Positions 1 through 9,229 are shown, counted from the first letter of the stretch. The stretch is 40,479 nucleotides of DNA from Anaerolineae bacterium (GCA_016788625.1 JAEUQX010000068.1:1-40479), one strand, 5' to 3'. Notes: a model not told the origin generated them from the sequence alone. Numbers and translations: made by a program.

Positions 1-70
1 CGCTGCGCTGCACGCTGGCCTCCCAATCCACCTCGCTGCTGTCCGGGGTCTGCATGGACTGCTCATTCAT
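1..70 (-). CDS. 5' end of a gene coupled to the sigma factor, probably an anti-sigma factor (partial)
   Basis: An ATG on the minus strand at 70 opens a frame that runs off the window edge after 23 codons. The peptide starts MNEQSMQTPDSSEVDWEASV. Its ATG lies inside the last codons of the sigma-factor gene (8-base overlap), the usual sign of translational coupling. ECF sigma genes are very often followed by their anti-sigma factor, so that is the best guess for this gene. The visible part is polar and acidic and shows no domain, so the function is inferred from position only. Confidence 0.5.
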   Translation of the reverse strand, partial: MNEQSMQTPDSSEVDWEASVQRS

Positions 71-632
71 GCGCGTTTCGCTCCTGCCACAGCAGCGGAT
101 ACTCCTGCTGCACCACGCCGCGCAGCCGCCCCAACGCCCGCGAGAGGCGCGATTTGACCGTGCCGGGAGCGATGTTCAGCGTCGCGGCGGTTTCGTCTAT
201 CGAGAGTTCGAGGAAATAGCGCAGATAGATGACCTCCTGATCGGACGAAGACAGCCGCCGCACCGCGTCCCACAAGACCTGGGCGCTGTGCTGCTCGCTG
301 ACGGCGTTTTCCGGGTCGATGCTGGCTTCCACATCCAGCCGCGCCAGCCGTTTGAGATGAAACCAGTAGCGTCCGAACGAGCGGCGACGGTTGCGCGCCA
401 GGTTGGCGGCGATGCCCAGCAGCCAGGGTCGCCAGGGCCGCGCCGGATCGTAATGCGGCAGGTAGCGGTAGGCGCGGATGAAAGTCTCCTGTGCCACATC
501 TTCGGCATCGGCGGCGCTGCCCAGCATCAGGTAGGCCAGGCGAAAAACCGCTTCCTGGTGACCACGCATCAAGTCTTCCCAGGCTGCATCATCGCCCTGC
601 CGCGCCCGCTCGACCCATTCGGATTCAAACAC
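63..632 (-). CDS. ECF-family RNA polymerase sigma factor (sigma-70 regions 2 and 4)
   Basis: A 189-residue extracytoplasmic-function sigma factor that would direct RNA polymerase to a stress or envelope regulon. Region 2 is visible at about residues 15-85 (AEDVAQETFIRAYRYL, then the -10 recognition part rich in Arg and Trp). Region 4 lies at about 120-175, with a helix-turn-helix ending in APGTVKSRLSRALGRLR. No region 1 or 3 is present, and the length is normal for the family. The start is GTG at 632, preceded by an AGGGG ribosome-binding site seven bases upstream. The gene overlaps the next minus-strand frame, probably its anti-sigma factor, and is divergent from the TPR gene at 826. The signal sensed is not evident. 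Confidence 0.93.
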   Translation of the reverse strand: MFESEWVERARQGDDAAWEDLMRGHQEAVFRLAYLMLGSAADAEDVAQETFIRAYRYLPHYDPARPWRPWLLGIAANLARNRRRSFGRYWFHLKRLARLDVEASIDPENAVSEQHSAQVLWDAVRRLSSSDQEVIYLRYFLELSIDETAATLNIAPGTVKSRLSRALGRLRGVVQQEYPLLWQERNAHE

Positions 633-777
633 ACCACGCCCCTGCTGTGAATGTCGATACGTTTAAGAATACACCGCCCGCAGGTAGTGGGTTCCCCAGG
701 TGAATTCATGACGTTTGTACCCGCATTTATTTACAGATTTCCGAAACTTTTCACACCTGTATACGCCTGCATGATTT

Positions 778-810
778 ACAATTGTTAATGAAGACAGAGT
801 TAACAATTGT
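778..810. promoter_or_regulatory. Perfect 11-bp inverted repeat upstream of the TPR gene
   Basis: The arms ACAATTGTTAA (778-788) and TTAACAATTGT (800-810) are perfect inverted copies separated by 11 bases. Each arm itself contains the palindrome ACAATTGT. The repeat ends 15 bases before the ATG at 826 in an AT-rich intergenic stretch. It could be an operator for a dimeric repressor or a 5'-leader hairpin that masks translation. No good Shine-Dalgarno sequence lies between it and the start codon. Confidence 0.6.
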
Positions 811-825
811 TGGGCAAACCACGCT

Positions 826-2199
826 ATGTTCACATCCGACGGCCTCATCGACATGCACCTCCAGCGCGGCAAGCATAAGTTCAAGCGCGGCGATATGCCC
901 GGCGCGCTCGCAGAATATGATGCAGCGCTGCTGCTCGCCCCGGAACACGCCCCCTCGTATTACTATCGCGGCATGATTAAGGCCTGGATGAATGATACAG
1001 CCGGCGCGCTGGCCGATTACGACGCGGCGATTCAACGCGCGCCGGACGAAGGACGCTATTACCGCGTGCGCGGGCTGCTGCGCGACCAGCTCAAGGACAA
1101 TCACGGGGCGCTGAGTGATTATGACGCAGCGCTGCGGCTGAACCCGCTGGACGCCGAACTGCTGATGAAGCGCGGGATGCTGCAATCGCGCCAGGGGGCT
1201 TACTGGGCAGCGCTGGCCGACTGTGACCGGGCGCTGATGCTGCAGGCGGGTGACCCCGATATGCTCAACAATCGCGGCGTCGTTCGCACACACCTCCGCA
1301 ATTTCGATGGCGCGATCAGCGACTTCAACGCCGCGCTGAATCTCAACCCTGGTCTGGCAAAGGCCTATGTCAATCGCGGTATTGCCCGGCGCGGCATGGG
1401 CGACCTGAAAGGTGCGGTGCGCGATTTTGACCGCGCGCTGCTGCTCGACCACCATCACTTCGAAGCCATCATGCTGCGCGCCAGCGCCCGGCAGAAACTT
1501 GGCGACCTGGGCGGCGCGATCAGCGACCTGGAACTGGCATTGACGCTGCGCCCGAAACAGCGCCAGATTCAACTGCGTCTGAACGCCCTGCGCGAACAGA
1601 TTGTGCCGCTGCGTGCCGACGCTGCTGCCGAGCGTGAAGCCGATCTGATCTTTCAACAGGGTTACCGCCGCGCTGCCAATGGCGATCACCGCAGCGCGCT
1701 GAGTGACTTTGATGTAACGCTGACGCTCAACCCCAATTTTGAACTGGCTTACGCGGCCCGCGCCATTTCGCGGCGCACCCTGGGGAACTATGCCGGGGCG
1801 CTGGAGGATTGCAACGCCGCGCTGCGTATCAACCCCTCAATGCTCGAACTCTATCTGGAACGCGCTCTGGCAAAGCAGGGGTTGGGCGATCTGCGCGGGG
1901 CGGTGCTGGATTGTGACCGCGTGCTGGCGGACATCACCGATTGGGAGGATGCCTATTACGTGCGGGGCTGCCTGCTGGCGCAGCTTGGCGAAACCCGGCG
2001 CGCCATCCGCGATTTTGACGTGGTACTGCGGATGAAGCCTCAGTTCACCGACGCTTATGTTGACCGTGCCATCGCCAAAGCACGCTGCATGGATTGGCGT
2101 GGGGCGCAGCGCGATGTCAACACCGCGCTCAACCGCGACCGCAACAACACCAAAGCGCAGGCTGTCCATCAGTGGTTGAGCAAAGCGCTAATTGTGTGA
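826..2199 (+). CDS. Tetratricopeptide-repeat protein
   Basis: A 457-residue protein made almost entirely of TPR helical hairpins, about twelve in a row. They recur every 34 residues with the pattern of an Asp-Tyr/Cys/Phe-Asp core, such as GALADYDAAIQRAPDEG and GAISDFNAALNLNPGLAKAY. A less repetitive linker sits at about residues 255-275. There is no signal peptide, membrane segment or catalytic domain, so it is probably a cytoplasmic protein-protein interaction scaffold. The ATG at 826 begins the first repeat region, and no clear ribosome-binding site precedes it. It stands alone, with its own short upstream region carrying an inverted repeat. Partners are unknown. Confidence 0.85.
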   Translation: MFTSDGLIDMHLQRGKHKFKRGDMPGALAEYDAALLLAPEHAPSYYYRGMIKAWMNDTAGALADYDAAIQRAPDEGRYYRVRGLLRDQLKDNHGALSDYDAALRLNPLDAELLMKRGMLQSRQGAYWAALADCDRALMLQAGDPDMLNNRGVVRTHLRNFDGAISDFNAALNLNPGLAKAYVNRGIARRGMGDLKGAVRDFDRALLLDHHHFEAIMLRASARQKLGDLGGAISDLELALTLRPKQRQIQLRLNALREQIVPLRADAAAEREADLIFQQGYRRAANGDHRSALSDFDVTLTLNPNFELAYAARAISRRTLGNYAGALEDCNAALRINPSMLELYLERALAKQGLGDLRGAVLDCDRVLADITDWEDAYYVRGCLLAQLGETRRAIRDFDVVLRMKPQFTDAYVDRAIAKARCMDWRGAQRDVNTALNRDRNNTKAQAVHQWLSKALIV

Positions 2200-2284
2200 A
2201 GGCCGCTGGTCTGCTTCCGCTGGGTATGGGACATGCGAATCGCCTGCACCCTCTCGTTGCTCATCAATATTAGCAGCGCTGTTG

Positions 2285-2347
2285 TTACCAGCCGCGCCCG
2301 GCGATCTTCCCGGCCTCCGGCATGGTGCTGACGTTCCGCCCGATCCA
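2285..2347 (-). pseudogene. Relic of a pdxS 3' end
   Basis: The minus strand reads [19 protein letters not shown] then TAA. This matches the last residues of the intact PdxS in this window ([19 protein letters not shown]) with about seven base differences in some 60. The relic is in the same orientation as pdxS, 2.6 kb away. Together the two copies bracket the histidine kinase gene and its AT-rich upstream region. No further PdxS sequence is recognisable beyond 2347, so this is a 3'-end fragment, not a gene. Confidence 0.8.
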
Positions 2348-2355
2348 TTATATGA

Positions 2356-4626
2356 TCAGCCGGTCATGAGAGGCAGCAAAACACGCACCGTGCTGCCCTC
2401 CCCTTGCTTACTTTCAACGGTGATTTGCCCACCGTGCATTTCAACAATCTCTTTTACGATACTTAGTCCCAGCCCTGTTCCCTTGATTGTGCCAACATTG
2501 CTGGCACGATGAAAAGGTTCAAACAAACGCTTCAGATCTTCGGGCGGGATACCAATCCCCCGATCCTGGATGCGCAGGTTGAGATGCTCTGCATCGGTTG
2601 ATAAGCTGACATCAACCGCCTGATCACTTGGGGAGTATTTGAGCGCATTGGACAGGAGATTGCTGACCACCATTCGCATAAGACGCGGATCGAAGAGAAC
2701 GAGCACCGGGGAGCCAGAACCCGAATAGATCAGACGATCCACATTTTCGGGGATAACAGTAAACTCCTCAATCAGGCTGTAACAGAGAGCATCGAAATCA
2801 TCCATACGCGGTTTAAATTCAATGCGTCTCAACTGGATTCTCGTCAGTTCCAGAATGTCATCCATGAGACGGGTGAGACGCTGCACGTTCTGACGAATTC
2901 TGTCCAGTTTTTCGCTCACCTCTGTGTCTGTTAATCGCGCTCGATAGTTGGCCAGACTATCGGCGGCTGACAGAATAATCGTGAGCGGTGTCCGAAATTC
3001 ATGGGATGTGACTGAAATAAGCCGCGACCGGGCATTTGCCAGTTCCTTCTCCTGAATCAACGCCTCACGAAGGGCAGCTTCCGTCTGTTTACGCGCAGTA
3101 ATATCATGAATCGTAGATACGAGTCCGTCACCGGGAATATAGCCAAAGCTGAATTCCACATCGATGGGTTGACCATTGGCGGGGAATGCCTGAACTTCAA
3201 CCGGCGAGAAATTCTGCTCCACGATTGCCCGCTCAACACTCTCCTGAATGCGATGCGCTTCATCCGGGTGAATGAGTTCCAGCAGGTTAACCAGCTCCTT
3301 TTTCTCAGACTCAACCGCCAAAAGACGGCGCACAGCGGGATTGGCCTGCTGGATACGCAGATCGCGATCTATCAAGAGGATGCCATCCAGGCTGTTATGC
3401 AAAATAGCTTCAATTTTATCTTTTGATAATTGAAGCTCTGATGTGCGTTCCGCCACGCGCTGTTCCAGTTCTTCGGCATAACGTTCTAGCGCGGTGGCAA
3501 GCTGCATCTGGTGCAGGGCGATGGCAAGCCGGGTGGCAACCTCCGAGACAATTTCCTGGTGCTCCAACGTAAAGAAATTCAATTGCGTCGAAGAAAGCCC
3601 CAGTATCCCGATACTCTCGCTCTCGCCCCGAAGGAGTACTTGGAGGTTAGATTGATAGCCTTCTTTTACAAGTTGTCTGAAAGTAGGGTTATCAGACAGG
3701 TGGAGATTATTGACGAGGAGGATATGATGATCGTTGAACTGCTCAAACAGACCCGGTGGGATGGGGATTCGAGTTCCTTCAGGCAGCTCTGATTGATTGT
3801 CAAAGCTGCTGGTATAGATAATAACTTCCTGAGTCGAATGCTGGATAATGCCAACGCCAATCCGTTCACACGGAATGATACGCCGCAGTTCTTTCAGTGT
3901 ACGTTCAACCAGCGCCTTGGTGGATCCCCGCTGAATCAATCCTAGGTCAATCGCACTTAGGATTTCCATCCGCTGGACATAGCGCGCCAGAGCATCAGAA
4001 AGTGCGGTTTTGTGAATGCCAATCGCGATCTGGTTAGCAATTTCGCAGGCAATCTGAATCCGTTCTTCGGTGAAATAGTTGCTGTCAACAGAATGCACGT
4101 TGAGCAGCCCGACCAGATTATTCTCGGCGCGCAGTGGAACCACCAGAATCGAGCGAATGCCTTCGCTGTATAACTGTCGGACACCCTCTGAAGGACTTTG
4201 ATCAGGCTGATCGATAATGAAGTAAGGATTGGAGCGGATCGGTGAAATGTAGGTTTCCTCGATCGGATATGATTTCCGGGAGAGTGCCGTTTGTTGCTCA
4301 CTGTAGAGCGCCAGGACAACCGCTGTACCGGCTTCTAAATCCACTGTAGATATAGCAGCTCGGAAACATGGAAGGAGCTGGACGACATAATTCAGTGCCA
4401 TTTCAGCCAGAGACTCGAGTGAGTTGGCGGCCAGGATGGAGTGGTCTAGGCGGCGCATCCCTTCAAGGCGTTGTGCAAGCTGCTGGAGTAACCGATTTTC
4501 CTCTCGAGCTGCGTTTTCACTGGTCGCAGCAGTTAGCTGTGCTTCTAGTTCAGCAATTCTTTGACGGGCAAGCGCAAGTTCACGTTCGGTTTCCGGCAAA
4601 TGATCTGTGAAACCCTCTACCATCAT
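2356..4626 (-). CDS. Sensor histidine kinase with two GAF domains and one PAS domain
   Basis: A 756-residue, apparently cytoplasmic sensor kinase. A coiled-coil start (about 10-50) leads into two GAF-like domains (about 55-210 and 225-375), then a coiled coil and a PAS domain (about 405-525, LRIQQANPAVRRLL). A HisKA domain follows, with the phosphoacceptor His at residue 542 in SHEFRTPLT. The C-terminal HATPase has the N box NLLSNALKYSP and G boxes DRGIGIPPEDL and GTGLGLSIVKEI. It has no receiver domain, and no response regulator lies next to it, so the partner is unknown. ATG 4626 and ATG 4623 are both possible; the second sits better behind the GAGG site. Base composition is clearly lower in GC than the neighbours, and pdxS 3'-end copies lie on both sides, which suggests acquisition. 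Confidence 0.92.
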   Translation of the reverse strand: MMVEGFTDHLPETERELALARQRIAELEAQLTAATSENAAREENRLLQQLAQRLEGMRRLDHSILAANSLESLAEMALNYVVQLLPCFRAAISTVDLEAGTAVVLALYSEQQTALSRKSYPIEETYISPIRSNPYFIIDQPDQSPSEGVRQLYSEGIRSILVVPLRAENNLVGLLNVHSVDSNYFTEERIQIACEIANQIAIGIHKTALSDALARYVQRMEILSAIDLGLIQRGSTKALVERTLKELRRIIPCERIGVGIIQHSTQEVIIYTSSFDNQSELPEGTRIPIPPGLFEQFNDHHILLVNNLHLSDNPTFRQLVKEGYQSNLQVLLRGESESIGILGLSSTQLNFFTLEHQEIVSEVATRLAIALHQMQLATALERYAEELEQRVAERTSELQLSKDKIEAILHNSLDGILLIDRDLRIQQANPAVRRLLAVESEKKELVNLLELIHPDEAHRIQESVERAIVEQNFSPVEVQAFPANGQPIDVEFSFGYIPGDGLVSTIHDITARKQTEAALREALIQEKELANARSRLISVTSHEFRTPLTIILSAADSLANYRARLTDTEVSEKLDRIRQNVQRLTRLMDDILELTRIQLRRIEFKPRMDDFDALCYSLIEEFTVIPENVDRLIYSGSGSPVLVLFDPRLMRMVVSNLLSNALKYSPSDQAVDVSLSTDAEHLNLRIQDRGIGIPPEDLKRLFEPFHRASNVGTIKGTGLGLSIVKEIVEMHGGQITVESKQGEGSTVRVLLPLMTG

Positions 4627-4800
4627 AGCCTCAGATAGTGTTAGATTTTGTTAAACAGATGACTGATATGACAGTGGATTTATGGAGAACTAATGTACCT
4701 AGAAACAGGCAAAAATACAGGCTCGTTTTTGTTTACACACAGATAGTAAAAATATACTACAGTAATCTCGATGTAATGATTTTGGGTATGGTAGCACAAC
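4627..4800. other. AT-rich upstream region of the histidine kinase
   Basis: This stretch is far richer in A and T than the rest of the window, with runs such as AAAAATATACTAC near 4750. It must hold the promoter of the minus-strand kinase gene. Several TATA-like hexamers are present, but no pair of -10 and -35 boxes stands out. No gene is seen in it. Confidence 0.4.
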
Positions 4801-4856
4801 TCTACTAAATGCCCAAATTCGTTATGTTCTGCCCGCGGACAAGCCAGTGGAGAATC

Positions 4857-4885
4857 AAAAACGCGCCCGTGATGGTGCGCGTTTT
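4857..4885 (-). terminator. Rho-independent terminator of pdxS
   Basis: A perfect 9-bp stem, AAAACGCGC (4858-4866) with GCGCGTTTT (4877-4885), with a 10-base loop. Read on the minus strand it ends in a T run just after the pdxS stop codon at 4908. Confidence 0.85.
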
Positions 4886-4907
4886 GCGTTGTAAAAATCG
4901 GATGGAT

Positions 4908-5834
4908 TTACCAACCGCGCCCGGCGATCTTCTCGATCTCCGGCATGGTGCTGACATTGCGCCCGACCATCGCTTCGCCCAGGTTGCGGCTGACTTCCAA
5001 CACCACTTTCGGGTTGTTGTAGTGCGTCACGGCCTCAACAATGGCCTTAGCGCGCTTGGCCGGGTCGCCGCTCTTGAAGATGCCGCTGCCCACGAACACA
5101 CCATCCACGCCGAGCTGCATCATCAGCGCCGCGTCCGCCGGAGTCGCCACGCCGCCTGCCGCGAAGTTGACGACGGGCAGACGACCGAGTTCCGCCGTCT
5201 CCTTCACCAGCGCGTAGGGCGCTTGAATGTTCTTGGCATAAGTGAACAGTTCATCCTCGTCCATCGAGGTCAGGCGGCGGATTTCGCCCTGCACCGAACG
5301 CGCGTGCCGCACGGCTTCGACCACGTCGCCCGTGCCCGCTTCGCCCTTCGTGCGCATCATCGCCGCGCCTTCGCCGATGCGCCGCAGCGCCTCGCCCAGG
5401 TTGCGGCAACCGCAGACGAACGGCACCGTGAATTTGTGCTTGTTGATGTGGTGTTCCTCGTCGGCGGGCGTCAGCACTTCGCTCTCGTCGATGTAGTCGA
5501 TGCCCAGTTCCTGCAGAACCTGCGCCTCGACGAAATGCCCGATGCGGCACTTCGCCATCACCGGGATGGTCACGGCGGCCATGATCTGCTCGATCATATC
5601 CGGGTCGCTCATGCGCGCCACGCCGCCATGCGCGCGGATGTCCGCCGGCACGCGCTCAAGCGCCATCACCGCGCACGCGCCCGCTTCTTCCGCGATCTGC
5701 GCCTGCTCGGCATTGACCACATCCATGATCACGCCGCCCTTGAGCATCTGCGCCAGCCCGCGCTTGACCAGCTCAGTGCCGGTCTGCTTGCCGCCCTCAC
5801 CATGCGCGCCATTCGTTCCGTTTGTTGTTGTCAT
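4908..5834 (-). CDS. pdxS: Pyridoxal 5'-phosphate synthase, lyase/synthase subunit PdxS
   Basis: PdxS makes pyridoxal 5'-phosphate from ribose 5-phosphate, glyceraldehyde 3-phosphate and ammonia supplied by the glutaminase PdxT (DXP-independent vitamin B6 pathway, cytoplasm). The 308-residue product shows the family's signature segments: [17 protein letters not shown] near the start, [13 protein letters not shown] with the active-site Lys, [11 protein letters not shown] with the second catalytic Lys, and the phosphate-binding [14 protein letters not shown]. Length is normal apart from a polar N-terminal extension of about 20 residues. No pdxT lies beside it. The gene has its own terminator, and a copy of its 3' end is found at 2285-2347. 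Confidence 0.98.
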   Translation of the reverse strand: MTTTNGTNGAHGEGGKQTGTELVKRGLAQMLKGGVIMDVVNAEQAQIAEEAGACAVMALERVPADIRAHGGVARMSDPDMIEQIMAAVTIPVMAKCRIGHFVEAQVLQELGIDYIDESEVLTPADEEHHINKHKFTVPFVCGCRNLGEALRRIGEGAAMMRTKGEAGTGDVVEAVRHARSVQGEIRRLTSMDEDELFTYAKNIQAPYALVKETAELGRLPVVNFAAGGVATPADAALMMQLGVDGVFVGSGIFKSGDPAKRAKAIVEAVTHYNNPKVVLEVSRNLGEAMVGRNVSTMPEIEKIAGRGW

Positions 5835-5973
5835 GCCTCTCTACCTTTCAACCCCGCAATAAAATCGTTGTACCGTTAGGGTAGCCGTGCGCTCACCCAG
5901 CTTATATGTCCAGGTAAGTCCATTATATCCATTGCCGCGCTGGCATCTGAAGGGCGGTTCTGAAACACAAAAC

Positions 5974-5996
5974 GGGACGACCGTTTTGGCCGCCCC
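5974..5996 (-). terminator. Rho-independent terminator of the WD40 gene
   Basis: On the minus strand GGGGCGGCC pairs with GGTCGTCCC (9 bp with two G-U pairs) around a 5-base loop, followed by TTTTG. It lies about 25 bases past the stop codon of the WD40 gene at 6022. Confidence 0.75.
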
Positions 5997-6021
5997 GTCG
6001 AAAGTGCAGTATGTCTTTGAA

Positions 6022-9000
6022 CTACTGTGTGAACAATTCCTCGATCAGCGCCGGGTCGTTGAACGGGTTCTCGCCCGCCGTGAGCTGTACCACCCACTCG
6101 GCGCGCTGCGCACCGGACGGCTCGAAGAAACCATACACCTGGCTCCAGTCGGCATAGTACTGGAAGTCGCTGATCGCCCCTTCGATGTCGCCCGTCAGCG
6201 CGCGCGCCAACCCGCGACTATCGACGAAACTGCCGTTCAGCGGCGCAAGGCTGACCGCCCGTTCGCACGCGCTCAGCACCACGTCGGCATAACCGTACAG
6301 ACTGCCGAACCAGCAGACCGTGTTGTTCAGACCGGGGTCATGCGTGACACTGACCTGCTCGACGGCACGGGCATACAAGCTGCGCGCGGAATCGTCGCCC
6401 GTAGCAGCGGCGGCTTCCGCCTCGTCAACCAGCGCGGCCAGCGCCGTGTAGTGCGGCGGGTAGTCCGGGCAGGTCACGGCATACGCGCCCATCATGTAGG
6501 TGCGCCACTCGTCCAGCGTCAGGTTGCGCCCGGCCATCTGGCAGGCAACCCCGGCCAGCACCTCCGCTGTGGTAGGCAGCAGCACAGCGCGCTGCTCCAG
6601 GCGATCCGTGCCACCCAGGCTCAACGCCAGCCAACGCCCATCCGGGCTGAAGGCCGCGTGATTGACCCAATCCTGTGCCGCGTAGAACGGCGTGGTGAGC
6701 GCTGTGCCCGTCGCGGCATCCCACAAGACAGCCGTGTTATCCGCCCCGCCTGTGATGAGTTGTGACCCGTCCGGGCTGAAGGCGATTGTGAACACGCTGC
6801 TTGAGTGCCCTTGCAGCACGCTTGTCGATTGCCAGGTTTCTGTATCCCACAGGATCACCGACATATCGCCGGAACCGCTCGCCAGGACGCGCCCATCCGG
6901 GCTGAAGGCCAGCGCGAAAACCTGATCGGTATGCGCGCTGAGTTCACTGATCAGATCGCCTGTCTCGGCGTTCCAGACGCGCACCAGGCCGTCCCCGCCC
7001 GCTGTCGCGTAGATGTCGGCGGTCGGGCTGTAGGCGATGGCCCACAACGCTGAGCCATCATGTGCCTGATCGGGTAGGCTCAGGTTGCCACCAGTCGCCG
7101 CATCCCAGCGCTGCACCGTGCCATCGCTGCTGATCGCGCCGATCTGCTCTCCATCACGGCTGAAGGCTACGCCCAGCACCCAGTCATTCTGCCTGCCCAG
7201 CGTGCGGATCGCTTCGCCGCTGGCCGCGTCCCACAGCGTCGTGTTGCCGTCGCCGCCGCCCAGCGCAATCAGGCTGCCATCCGGGCTGAACGCGCCGCTG
7301 ATCACACCCTGGCCGCCGCCCGCCTCGATGGTGAAGCGCTGCTCACCAGTGGCAACATCCCACAGGATCGCGGTGCTGTCTTCGCTGGTGGTCAGCAGGC
7401 TCGCGCCGTCCGGACTAAAAACGCTGGTGCGAACCGGGGCCATCTGCCCTTCAAGATTGCGCGTTACCCGCGACTGCGGCTCCAGGGGCAGCAGCCCAAC
7501 AGTGCTGCCGTCGGAGTAAGCTACCGTCTGCCCATCCGGGCTGAAGATCGCTTCCCACAACGTATTCGTGCCCGTCGGCCCGACCATCTGCTCCAGGGTG
7601 ATATTTCCACCCAAGTTCCAGATGCTCACGACACTGCTCGCCGTGACGATCTGGCTGCCGTCCGGGCTGTAATTCAGATTGGTCACGGGAGCGGAATCCA
7701 CCTCGGCGCTTATACGCGGTTCGCCGCTGCGGACATCCCAGATCACCAACTGTCCGTCGCCGCTTACGCTGGCGAGGTCTTTGCCATTGGAGCTGAATTC
7801 CAGGTCATTGATCCAGTCGCTGTGGAAATCGCTGAAGGTGCGGCCAAACTCACGCGCGGTCACATTCCACAGGATGATGGTCGCGTCCGCGCCGCCCGAT
7901 GCCAGCACGCTGCCGTCCGGGCTGAAGGCCAGCGCGCGCGCATTGTCACTGTGCCCCGTCAGCACCGCCAGTTGCTCACCCGCAGCAACATCCCAGAGGA
8001 TGATGCTGTCATCGTTGCTGGCGGAAGCCAGAATCGTGCTATCCGGGCTGAAGGCCACTTTCGTGACCCAATCCGTATGACCGAGCAGCCGCCGTCCTTC
8101 GCCCGTCTGCATGTCCCACAGCATGATCGACCGATCCGGGCTGGCGGAGGCCACATAGCGGCCATCCGGGCTGTAGGCCAGGTTGAAGATCGAGTCGGTG
8201 TGACCCGACAGCCGTGAACCGACCGGACGGCCCGTCGCGGTGTCCCACACGACGGCCTGGAAATCCATGCCGCCGGAGACCAGGCGCGTCCCATCGGGGC
8301 TGTAGGCCATGCCGTAAACGGTATCGTCGTGACCGGAAAGGAAGGCAGGCGCATAGGGGCGTTCGTCCAGCGCAGCGCGCAGACCCGCGCCGCTGTCACC
8401 GTTGTTGATCGCTTCCACGCCCAGCAGCAGCCCCAGCGGGAGGTTGCTCGCCAGTTGTTCGCTGCTCACGGCCGCCAGCGCGCGCCCTTGCAGCGCCTCG
8501 ACCTGCGCCTGTGACTCGGCCAACTGCGCCTGAAGCGTTCCCATTGCCTGCGCTTCCTGGGTCGCGGCAGTGACTGCTGAATCCAGGCTGGCCTGAAGCT
8601 GTGCATTGTCGTCCGCTGCCGCCGCGATAGTGGCTTGCAGCACGGCCTGCGCGGTAACAGCCTCGCCCTGGGCAGCGGTAGCTGTCGCAGCGTTGTTCTG
8701 TGCAACCGCCTGCGCGGTGGCGTTGGCGTTCACCTCCTGCTGCACAGCATCTTGCAGCGCGCTGTTCGTCGCCTGTGCGGCGATCTGCTGCGTAGCCTGA
8801 GCATCCAGGTTGGCTTGCAGTGTAGCCCGTTCGTCGGCCTGTGCCGCAATCGTCACCTGCATCGCGGCCTGCTGCGTACTGGCAAGCTGTTCAGCTTGCT
8901 GCGCGCTAGCCTGCTGCGCGCTCAAAGTTGCCTCTGACTGCGCGACGGCGGTGGCCTGGGCATTCTGTGCCTCGGCCTGCGCGGTCAACGCCCGACTGGC

Positions 9001-9108
9001 TTCACTCGCAGCCTGCTGCTGCCCATTAAATGCCAGCACCGCCGCGATCACCAGCAGCGCCAGCACCCCAAACATCCACAGTGGTACGCTTCGATTGCTA
9101 TTCGTCAC
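6022..9108 (-). CDS. Membrane-anchored WD40 double-propeller protein with coiled coil and TPR-like tail
   Basis: A 1028-residue protein. Residues 11-27 (WMFGVLALLVIAAVLAF) form a membrane anchor. An Ala/Gln/Thr-rich coiled coil follows to about residue 215. I then count 14 WD-type repeats with the AFSPDG and ILWD signatures, enough for two seven-bladed propellers (about 240-820). The C-terminal part begins with a NLTLDEWRTYM segment, typical of the end of WD40 signalling proteins, and closes with TPR-like helices (LARALTGDIEGAISDFQYY). No enzyme domain is seen, so it is probably a scaffold or sensor held at the membrane. A TATAAT -10 box lies at 9141-9146 on the minus strand and GGAGGG precedes the ATG. 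The binding partner is unknown. Confidence 0.88.
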   Translation of the reverse strand: MTNSNRSVPLWMFGVLALLVIAAVLAFNGQQQAASEASRALTAQAEAQNAQATAVAQSEATLSAQQASAQQAEQLASTQQAAMQVTIAAQADERATLQANLDAQATQQIAAQATNSALQDAVQQEVNANATAQAVAQNNAATATAAQGEAVTAQAVLQATIAAAADDNAQLQASLDSAVTAATQEAQAMGTLQAQLAESQAQVEALQGRALAAVSSEQLASNLPLGLLLGVEAINNGDSGAGLRAALDERPYAPAFLSGHDDTVYGMAYSPDGTRLVSGGMDFQAVVWDTATGRPVGSRLSGHTDSIFNLAYSPDGRYVASASPDRSIMLWDMQTGEGRRLLGHTDWVTKVAFSPDSTILASASNDDSIILWDVAAGEQLAVLTGHSDNARALAFSPDGSVLASGGADATIILWNVTAREFGRTFSDFHSDWINDLEFSSNGKDLASVSGDGQLVIWDVRSGEPRISAEVDSAPVTNLNYSPDGSQIVTASSVVSIWNLGGNITLEQMVGPTGTNTLWEAIFSPDGQTVAYSDGSTVGLLPLEPQSRVTRNLEGQMAPVRTSVFSPDGASLLTTSEDSTAILWDVATGEQRFTIEAGGGQGVISGAFSPDGSLIALGGGDGNTTLWDAASGEAIRTLGRQNDWVLGVAFSRDGEQIGAISSDGTVQRWDAATGGNLSLPDQAHDGSALWAIAYSPTADIYATAGGDGLVRVWNAETGDLISELSAHTDQVFALAFSPDGRVLASGSGDMSVILWDTETWQSTSVLQGHSSSVFTIAFSPDGSQLITGGADNTAVLWDAATGTALTTPFYAAQDWVNHAAFSPDGRWLALSLGGTDRLEQRAVLLPTTAEVLAGVACQMAGRNLTLDEWRTYMMGAYAVTCPDYPPHYTALAALVDEAEAAAATGDDSARSLYARAVEQVSVTHDPGLNNTVCWFGSLYGYADVVLSACERAVSLAPLNGSFVDSRGLARALTGDIEGAISDFQYYADWSQVYGFFEPSGAQRAEWVVQLTAGENPFNDPALIEELFTQ

Positions 9109-9200
9109 ATAACCCTCCGCTTTTCATCACAACTGTCTCCATTATAGGCGATTTAGGGACAGGGGCGACATGCTTCTGCCAGACCACCCAACATCGCTAG

Positions 9201-9229
9201 TTGAGAGCAAACCAAACTTCGGCTATACT
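9201..9229 (+). promoter_or_regulatory. Sigma-70-type promoter of the roadblock gene
   Basis: TTGAGA (9201-9206) and TATACT (9224-9229) are separated by 17 bases, five of six matches in each box. Transcription would begin near 9236, which excludes the upstream ATG-like start near 9201 and supports translation from 9279. Confidence 0.7.

Noticed and set aside
4809-5879. Long plus-strand frame opposite pdxS
   Set aside because: It mirrors a clearly identified enzyme gene and has His/Arg-rich low-complexity translation typical of antisense frames in GC-rich DNA.
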